DNA from: Tubiluchus corallicola
Taxonomy: Eukaryota > Priapulida > Priapulimorpha > Priapulimorphida > Tubiluchidae
DNA: 64,000 bases
Assembly (NCBI GenBank): GCA_030141605.1
Contig: JAQGDQ010000393.1
Span: 1-64,000, forward strand
Reading direction: 5' to 3'
Position 1 is the first letter of the stretch. Each line of letters opens with the position of its first letter. The notes beneath the pieces are model-generated. The model was not told the DNA's origin, did not search any database, and was given only the letters and a program-made list of their open reading frames with translations. The position numbers and the translations under genes were made by a program. Of this stretch, positions 43,601 to 52,600 are shown one piece after another.

Positions 43601-46600
43601 ACAATTGTGATTGCTTGTTAGCAAAGGTAGGCTTTTCACCTGAACACAGACAACAAATAGATAACAAGACTTTCGGTAAGTAATGAGGTTTCCTAACAAG
43701 TAATCAACACGCAATAAATATATTATACTTTATTATCATAAACTTATGAAATAAAGTCTTAAGTTATCAAAATCTTTAAAGGAAGGCAGGATGATTTTTC
43801 ATATACTACCCCATTTTCAACTACGATAAAAAGTGTACATTTTAACACAATTAATACTGCAAAAGCATTTCTGATAATTAAATAATAGATTGAAAACTTA
43901 ATTAATGGCAGTGTTGCACGTGTTTGCGAAAACGAAACTTGAAGTACAGTGCTATTGTACGGTATTCAATGTGCTGTTAAAGCTAGGCAAGTTTTAAGAT
44001 AAAAATTCAAATTTCAAAATTATTGCTGTGCTCATGCATGAGCTGTCAAACGTGTGCAGTTTGTCACATAGTAACACATCTGAACTGAGAAGTACAGCTC
44101 GCTTTTTGTGCAATATGTTTCGCTAGTGCCCATCTTACAAGCGAATGGCAAAATGCATGTAACAGCGAAAAGCTAGTGGCACGAATGCAAAATTGTGTTT
44201 GTGTGGTAATAATTCTTTCACGCAAGTCATTTTCCAAAAAAATAATATTTCCTTTTAATATTTTAAAGTTTAGATTGTTTTGACCTACAGTTTAAGATTG
44301 GGTCCAGTTTTGCTTTAAAGCATCGAAGGTGAATCACAAGCATCACTTCTTCATTCAGTTCTTTAATTACAGTGAATTTTATAATCGCCCCTTTATTACA
44401 AACTTTACAAAACAATTTCCAAGCCACCTTCCCACAGATGGCTAGACATCTATTAATTAACGTTTCACTATTTACATACCTTATCATTATTAAACGTAAC
44501 GCTCTGCAACGCGGTCTTAGTATCGTGACGATCATCGCATAATGTCAGATCCTTGCTTTTCTTAATAGTCGTATGCATGTAACCATCATCCAGTAATGAA
44601 TACTCTGTCTTACATTTCCCATTAACATCAGTCTATAACAACAACAAACAATTAAAATAATTACAAAAAAATAACTTACTTCATATTTAAATTTGAATTG
44701 CACTAGGTCTCTCCTAAAACATACATAAATAACATGTCAAAATCTGATCTAAAAAGAAATCAAAAGTACATTGTATTTTCTTCTAATAAGCTTTCTTTTT
44801 TTATACATACATGTATGATTAGTATGCATTAGTGATGGATGGAAATTGATACAAAAATTGCGATACGATTTCGATAAACGATAAGAACTAGCGATGCGAT
44901 TTCGATAAGCATTTTGCAAATCGATTTGATACAATTTTATTTTCTAAAATACATGTTGTCTTTAAGTTATTTTATATATTCAAATGGTGACCTTACGAGT
45001 GTGTAAATTAAAGGTTTGCACTCATGAAAGTATTGTGAATGTTTGTGCATGAAAAAGTAGTACATTTTTATTGCTATACATTAGTTTTGGTACTGCTCCG
45101 ATTGTATCGAAATTCTGTGGTGATAATCATTTATTTTATCGATCCAATGTATAGATTCGAAAAATCAATAAAAAAATCAATCAAAATGATAATCGATTCC
45201 CATCACTATACATACATATGCGTAACACATATATGTACGATTAGATTAATAAGTTGTGTAACTACTGATGTGCAACATAATTATTTACATTAAATTTGAC
45301 TAGATTAGTTAGGTTTGAAATTTGAAAAAAATACTTTAATTCCTGTTGCTGCTGTGGCTTTCATTGCATTACAAAAAATGCAAATAAAACAATAAAAAAC
45401 GCGTGTTTTTGTACTAACTGTAAATGATAATAACTGTAATTCTAAAAGTAAAAAAATTCACATCATCTGGACTTTTGTACTTCAGTGTTAGCATTACGAA
45501 ACTAAGCAAAATAATATACAAAACCAGGTAAATAACGTAGTCATATAAGGAAACGCTATCACATTACCTCCACAGTAGAGTGACCAACAGAAAGGCTGTC
45601 CATGGTGTTTTGGAAAGCAGACAAGATGCCACGCTTCGCATTTAGCACCCAGCTCTCCTCCTCTGCTTCAGGACAGACCAAGTTCACCTGGCCGTCGTCA
45701 AACGCAAAGTAGAGAGGAAGACGCTCAAGAGCCGCCGAAAATTCCCGTGATTTGAAACTTGGTTCATCTCTCCTGCCCTTTTTCATGTACATCTGCACAT
45801 GTTTTAGCTAAAAAGAAAATAGACGGTTCCAGCAACTCACACTGATTCACACACATAGTAATCCCTGTGCTGTAATCTGTACACACTACACAAAATAATG
45901 CCTATATACTTTTATATACAATATTAAAAGAAACTTACTGTGGGTTCCAGGTGTACTAATAGTACATGTTTTAAAATGAAATAATTGTTACAACTAGCAA
46001 AAAAATGCAAAAAGTTTAATTTATCACAGTAAATACTATACAACAGATAGTATCCATGGTAACTATTAAAACGATGAGTTAAAGTTTGCTTCTTTATCAA
46101 TAAGTCTGAGAATAGTTACAAATACAGCAAAAAATATTTACAATTAGTTAGGTTTAGTATATTTTAAAATATTCTCTTGACACAAAAGCTAGGCATTTCA
46201 AAAAATAAATAAATAAATTGCCCACTTAATTAGTAGTTTATTAAACTACTAATAAGTTTGCCTTAAACATGATCTGTTCAAAAATTATATATTAGCTGCA
46301 TTAGGCCTATATAATAAGGAGAAGGGTACGTATTATTTTGAAACCTATACAGTTATCTGATTAGAAGGGTATTGCCTCAAATATGCAAATATCTAAGCTA
46401 ACATAGACAGTTAACCTTCTGATCATGCACAAGTAATTACCATGAGTTATATCAACTAAAGAATTTAACTTCTGAACTTTGTTTGACTCTTTAATGGATA
46501 GTATATAGTCTGCGTAGTTGGAAATTGTTAGCTAGGTTCATGATTACTGCAGCACTAATGTAACCAGACAGAGCTAGATGCAAAGTTTATTTCAGGGTCA

Positions 46601-49600
46601 TCTGCACAGACCATAAAATAATAGTTTCAATAAATAGCAAATAAAGCCAATGACATCAAGTAAACCTAACCGATTCCTGACCAGCCAACACATTAATCTC
46701 ACATATTAATTTGTTTGAATTATGTTACATGGATAGTTAAAAGTAATAAATTTTAATACTAATAAAGTAAAGTAATTAAATTCTTAGTGGTAATATTAAT
46801 CTCTGGAGCACAAAATCACAAAGTAAACTACGCGAACTTTTTCGCAAAATTCATTTAATTCGCAAAAATTACAATTCATTTCGAAGCAAAATTGCTAAAA
46901 AAGGAAAAATTAATATTGCCTCAAATGGTTTTACTGTTCAAGTTTTTTTTATCATTCTTTTTCAAACATAATTTATCGTTCTAAATAAATTTCTTTATCT
47001 TTCATTACATAAGCGAAGCATTTCCAGGAGGAACCTACCCGAAGCTGCATGTCACATGGTTGCAATACCTCGATTTCCACAACACAGGTAAATCGCATAC
47101 CCGTCTCTTCTGCACCTGTGCCCTCCATTGCTGTAGTTGTCTCCCCTTCATAATCGTATGTGTAGGTTTTACCCCGTTCATATCGAAACTTCTGAGTTCC
47201 TGTCGAAGACACTCAATTACATCGTATGCATCTTAATAGTCTAAAGACTCCCCCATATTCAACAGGAAAGGTAACTGCTTAATCGCTTATGCCTCCTTTC
47301 CATAATAACAAAAAAGCAGAACAGTCATAGTCTCTACTTGGAAGGTGAAAGTAAGCAGCACTGAGTCTGCTTATTAAATGAATGGACGACCGCAGGAAAA
47401 CAGCTTCTGCGCAGCTACGTTTGCAATGCAATGCTGCCTCTAAGTACGTATCTTACTGAGGGAAGGTATATTCAACAAACGTGAGTAAACTCTAATTCCG
47501 GTTCAGCATCTCATCTTGAAAGATTTTCATTGAGAAATAAATATGTGCCAGTCTTGGCATAACTAAATTTTACTGATGATGAGATCACAGTTGCGTGATA
47601 CACTACACAAAATAAAATCACGAGTGGCAAAGAAAATAATTATTCTCATAGAACAAAGCTCAGTAAATTATGACTACAATTAACGGGGTCATACGTGCTA
47701 GCTAGAAGAGTTCTAGTTACTAAATAAAAAAGTTTTGCAGCTTTCAATTAACCAGGACCATCAGAGACAGAAGATTACAGATGTGATGACAGAAGATCAC
47801 TCACCAGGTGATGAATTGCATGTCTTTGCACATATTTCAGATTCTTGATGCCAAAGTGGGCCTACACAGAAAAAGCTAAATTTAATACACAGAACATAGC
47901 AATCTATAAAATGCATTAAAAATGCGTAACATCAACTCTAGATGACAATATTTCATATGAATATATATATATTTATATATAAAACATTAATTTATAATAA
48001 CTGTATTTAACAACAGTAATTTATAATGAAATAATATGCAAACCAGCTGTAGCTAGGCCCAATAAAGCAAAAAGCACAGCTATCCTAGCCATTAGCACAG
48101 ATTGAACTTGTAAGACCTGACGACAGTCCAATAGGATGTACACAGCAAAGCAAATAGTTTTATTTACATAATAATAAGATGTCTACAAGTGATATTACTA
48201 GAATGATGTTGTCAATCACTTTGATCAGTGTAGTCCAGAGAACTGATTTGCACTTTATCGTAAACAATATTTACTCGCGTGGCTTAAATGTACCTAAGCA
48301 AAAATAGCATAAAGTGCTTAAATTGCATAAAGTGCTTAAATTAGATAGCAAGTTTAATTCTTAGTGCTAATCATCACGTAAAACTGCCATCTATATTTAT
48401 TTGCTAAGAACAAGACTTGACAGCCGTTCTGTTTAGTTTTCCAATTGATTACGTTAGTCTTTATAGCCTCTTTTTAATTGCAGCCCTGCTCTGATCGATA
48501 TTTCTCATTTAAACGATGTGAGAGTACCTTAAAAAAGAACCACCTAAACTGCAATCTACCCGCCTCTTTGAACTACAAACTTATTTATCTCAGATATAAG
48601 TCTGTACCTAAAAATCAGAAGGAAATTGGGCCACAAGTTATACTAGTAACATCTGTTTTAAAACTCATTAATTTTGAGTCTCAGTGTGACTAGCCATTTT
48701 TATCAGTAAAATTTTCATCTGTGCTGTATATACGTTTAATCCTGGTTTCATATTTTATACTTTCTTGTAACTATTTTTTTAATAAAGACTACGTATCAAA
48801 TTAATAAATAAATAAGTAACATGTCTAGCGATTATGGCGCCTACTTTCCAAGCAAAAGGTCCTGGTTCAAATCCAGGTTGTGTCAAAAATTTTTCAGATT
48901 TCCTGTTTAACTGTTTTTCATTGTTTCAAAAATCCAATTAATCGTGGGTTTGCACAGCAACATTAACGCGCATGCGCACTATAATTCCTGAACACAAGAC
49001 TCCAGTAAGTTTCAGTTACAGCATATAAATATTTATTACTATCAGTCGCAAACGAGGATACGACAATAAAAACCTGTTATAAAAACCGTGCCATGTCAGA
49101 CGAAGAACACCAACATAATGTTGTCTAATAATCGTCATCTGCGGTGCGCGCGCATGCGTGTAAGAACACGTTCTGCAATTCTCACTCAAACAAAGAAAAT
49201 CTTGCAGAAATCTTAGAAATATCAGCCAACCGTTTCAGATACTCAACTAAAATGAACGAAAGAAAAGTTCACAAGTTTATAAACTTTATAGGTAAAGAAA
49301 AACGATTTACAATTGCAATTAGGCACTTTTGAACTTATTTATGTGTGTCTGCTTGTATTATTTCGTAAGCAGGGTAAAATATGCCATTAGTTTTCATTAA
49401 AACTCAGTAACTTTCCACTGATGTTTATGACTGAGCGCTCCTGAATTCCAAGTGTTATTCCATCTGACCTTGACGTGTTACAGCTACACATGGCACCAGA
49501 GTTTTACGACTGGGAAGAAAAAGAGCAAAAAACAGTTTTGTAAATCCCAAAATAAAACGCCTCAGACGATGCCAATTTTAAACCCTGTTTTGCGTACTGT

Positions 49601-52600
49601 GTCTGGTGCATTAATTTGGGGTGGCCAAGAAAAAACTAAAAATGGTGTTTTGATTTTAGTCAAATGCCTAATAAATGAAAATCTTGAACATCAAACAGTT
49701 CGAGAACGTATTTATTAAAAACGCAACATAATTCAGCACGTAGAAAAGTGACAAACCAAATCCACAATCTTAGTACAAGTTTAATACAATATCCTTGATA
49801 ATAATGTAAGAATCAGCACCAGTTTTGCCACTGCCATTCAATGTTTGTAGTGGGCCATACCACTAAATGCTTAATTACTACTTGCAGCATACATAGACAT
49901 AAAAATGGTGTACAATGCATACTCAGTGACTATACATAACAGTACATGCACGGTTGCAAATTTATTGTAATTATTGGGTTTTTAGGTTTAAGTTTATTAC
50001 ACATCAGTATACACATACATATAAACATATACATCATATAAAAAACATGCAATGCAATTTAGGATATGCACACGCATGAAAAGCAACATAATAATAAACG
50101 GCGGTGTGAGGGAGACACAAAGAGCAAACGCTCTTACATGTGCTTACTATTAAAAACTAAGAAAGCATTTAGGTCGACATAATTTAAACGCTGTTTGAAA
50201 AGGTTTGCATTTCGAGCTTTAAGCAATGGTGCATCATTTACAATTTCTGGCAAACTAAACCAAATCGGAACAACCCTATTAGAAAAAAATGACCAAATAT
50301 TTTTAAACAATCGCTTAACATACAATTTAAGCTAAAACTTCTTGTCCGACTAGACATAGATAATGTAAAAAATTTGTCTCTGTCTACGTCTATGTCTTTA
50401 TGTGTGATTTTATAATACGGTACTAAATCTTTATGTAACTTTCCTCTCTCACAAGATATCTGTAAGTTCCACATACGCTTTAGGTCATCAGTTTTTTTAT
50501 TCAATGGACACTTCACCCCAACCACCTGCTTCTCGTGCGTAGGCAGCATAAATTTGTATGCCTTGCACGTGCCTATCAGCTGACTGGGACCATAATTAGC
50601 CCCGTGCCTAGATACAGAGAGGCAAGTTCAGCCAAGTAGAAAACCAAAATAATGCCGTGTCAAGGAAAGGTTCTGTTGTGAAATTAGACCCACTGCATTT
50701 CACTTAGCAGGCAACTACATTGCGGGGACTGAGGAGGTTCTATGTAAAATCTGCGTGGTTCTCATTTTTACGCACTTGCACCTACTGCGCCTAATGTGTT
50801 AGCGCCGCCCAGGGTGCCCGATGGATAGTTCTGCTCCAGCAAATTGTATCTCTGAGGAGAAAGTTTACCAAGGTCGCTGCCCTGAGATTTAAATTTAGCT
50901 GATATAAGTTGAACGTCGGGTACTTGATAAACGGTTTGCGAATTTTTGCCCGTATCTGTATCGAAACTGCTAGGGCCTACATTTTACAACACAATCATTA
51001 AGTATATAGTAGGAAGGTTTAGAAAACTGCGTAAAATGGCGCGCCGACCTGCTTCACGACCTACTCATACTTGCGCCCCTTTCTGTACTGGAGTAAATAT
51101 TATGGTGCTACTGTGGATTCCGAGAAGTCGGTAGCGGTCTGGGATTCCTGTTTACGGAAAAGGTCGTTTGCAATTGATGAAATTGTATAATTGTATCGTC
51201 ATTGTATAATTGATCGTTTCAACGCTGGTGTCATGTTAAAACCCAGAAAGTTTTAATTCCAAGCGTCGGTAATGTCATCCAGTACGTTATGATCATCGTG
51301 ATTATGTTTATAACGTCATCAAACGACGCACCATCCTGTGCCTCAGAACAATTACACTATTCTAATGCAGAATACTTTTTACACACAAATCGTGAACAAA
51401 AAAGTTGTACAGACTATAAGTCCACAACTACAGACTATGACGAGTGATGTCCTGTGTGATTCACTAAAATTTTAATGAAATAATGCCGCACCTCAAATAC
51501 GCTTTGTCAAAACAGGATAGTCAGTTTTTTAAAAGAAACAGAATAGCAACTTTCTAAATAATTCTAGGACAGCAATTTTATATTGCATTAAGATAAAAAT
51601 TGTGTATTACAATCGAACAGCTGAAACCTGTCACCGACAAAAGCAATAAGGGAAATCACTCGTGAAAGTCACTGTCTCTCAGGACGTCATAATTTTTCAC
51701 TCCGGGCATTCAGCATTTTTGTGCACAGGTCGCGTATTGGTCAGGTCATGCTTGCTAACTGTTACATCGCACGCAGAAAATAACAAAAGTAATTTCAAAA
51801 AATTATAGTTGTTAGTTAATTTAAACTTAAGCAATCATGCTCAATAAACTCAAGCTTCCGCCCAACTTACCGAAGCAAATATATAAATAAAATAGAATAA
51901 TGATTTGCAATAAAAATATAGGTTACACAACAGCAGTTAAATTACGAGAGTACACACAAAAGGGAGACTTAAGATATCAAGGTCATCCTTTTCTTGGCTT
52001 TTTCTTCATTTCGTATCGCTGTTGCTGCCGCAATCCGGATTCCGGATCATTCTGCTGTCAAGGTCTTGGTGTACGGGCATGACCCAGCAGTGGGTTCTTT
52101 GCCGAGTTCAGCACAAGTTTTACGGTGTATTCCTTTACAAAGCTGCTTCCAACGCACAAGCCTATGGTTAGTTTAATTAAGAATCTGTGCCGTTTTGATT
52201 ATTCGTGCACGGCTCACAAGTCACAAGTTCTTCCTGTTTACAACTTTTTTCGGGTTCTTGGAGGATTCTTGGAAAACTACTGGGAACAGAACCAGCACAG
52301 TACGTAAACAACAAAACATGAGCTACCAGGGAAAGTACACCCCCGCTGCCTTCGTAACTATTAAACCTGACTGCTACAGGTATAAAGTTGAACTCATGTG
52401 GAAATGAAAGAAGGAACGACAGTCTACAGAACGGTGAATGTACACCAACGAAATTTAGTGTAGGAAAGGAGAGGTCATTCAAATGAAGGGCAAAACAAAA
52501 GAAAGGAGGGAAACCTTTGAACATTTAGAAAAAAACGGGTAATAGACAAATAGAAAGCAAGAAACAAAAAGGACAAGAAAATGTATTTAGTCTAGCAATT

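Noticed and set aside
48820-48895. Functional tRNA gene
   Set aside because: Only the B-box half is convincing, and the sequence continues into a SINE tail shared with 13376.
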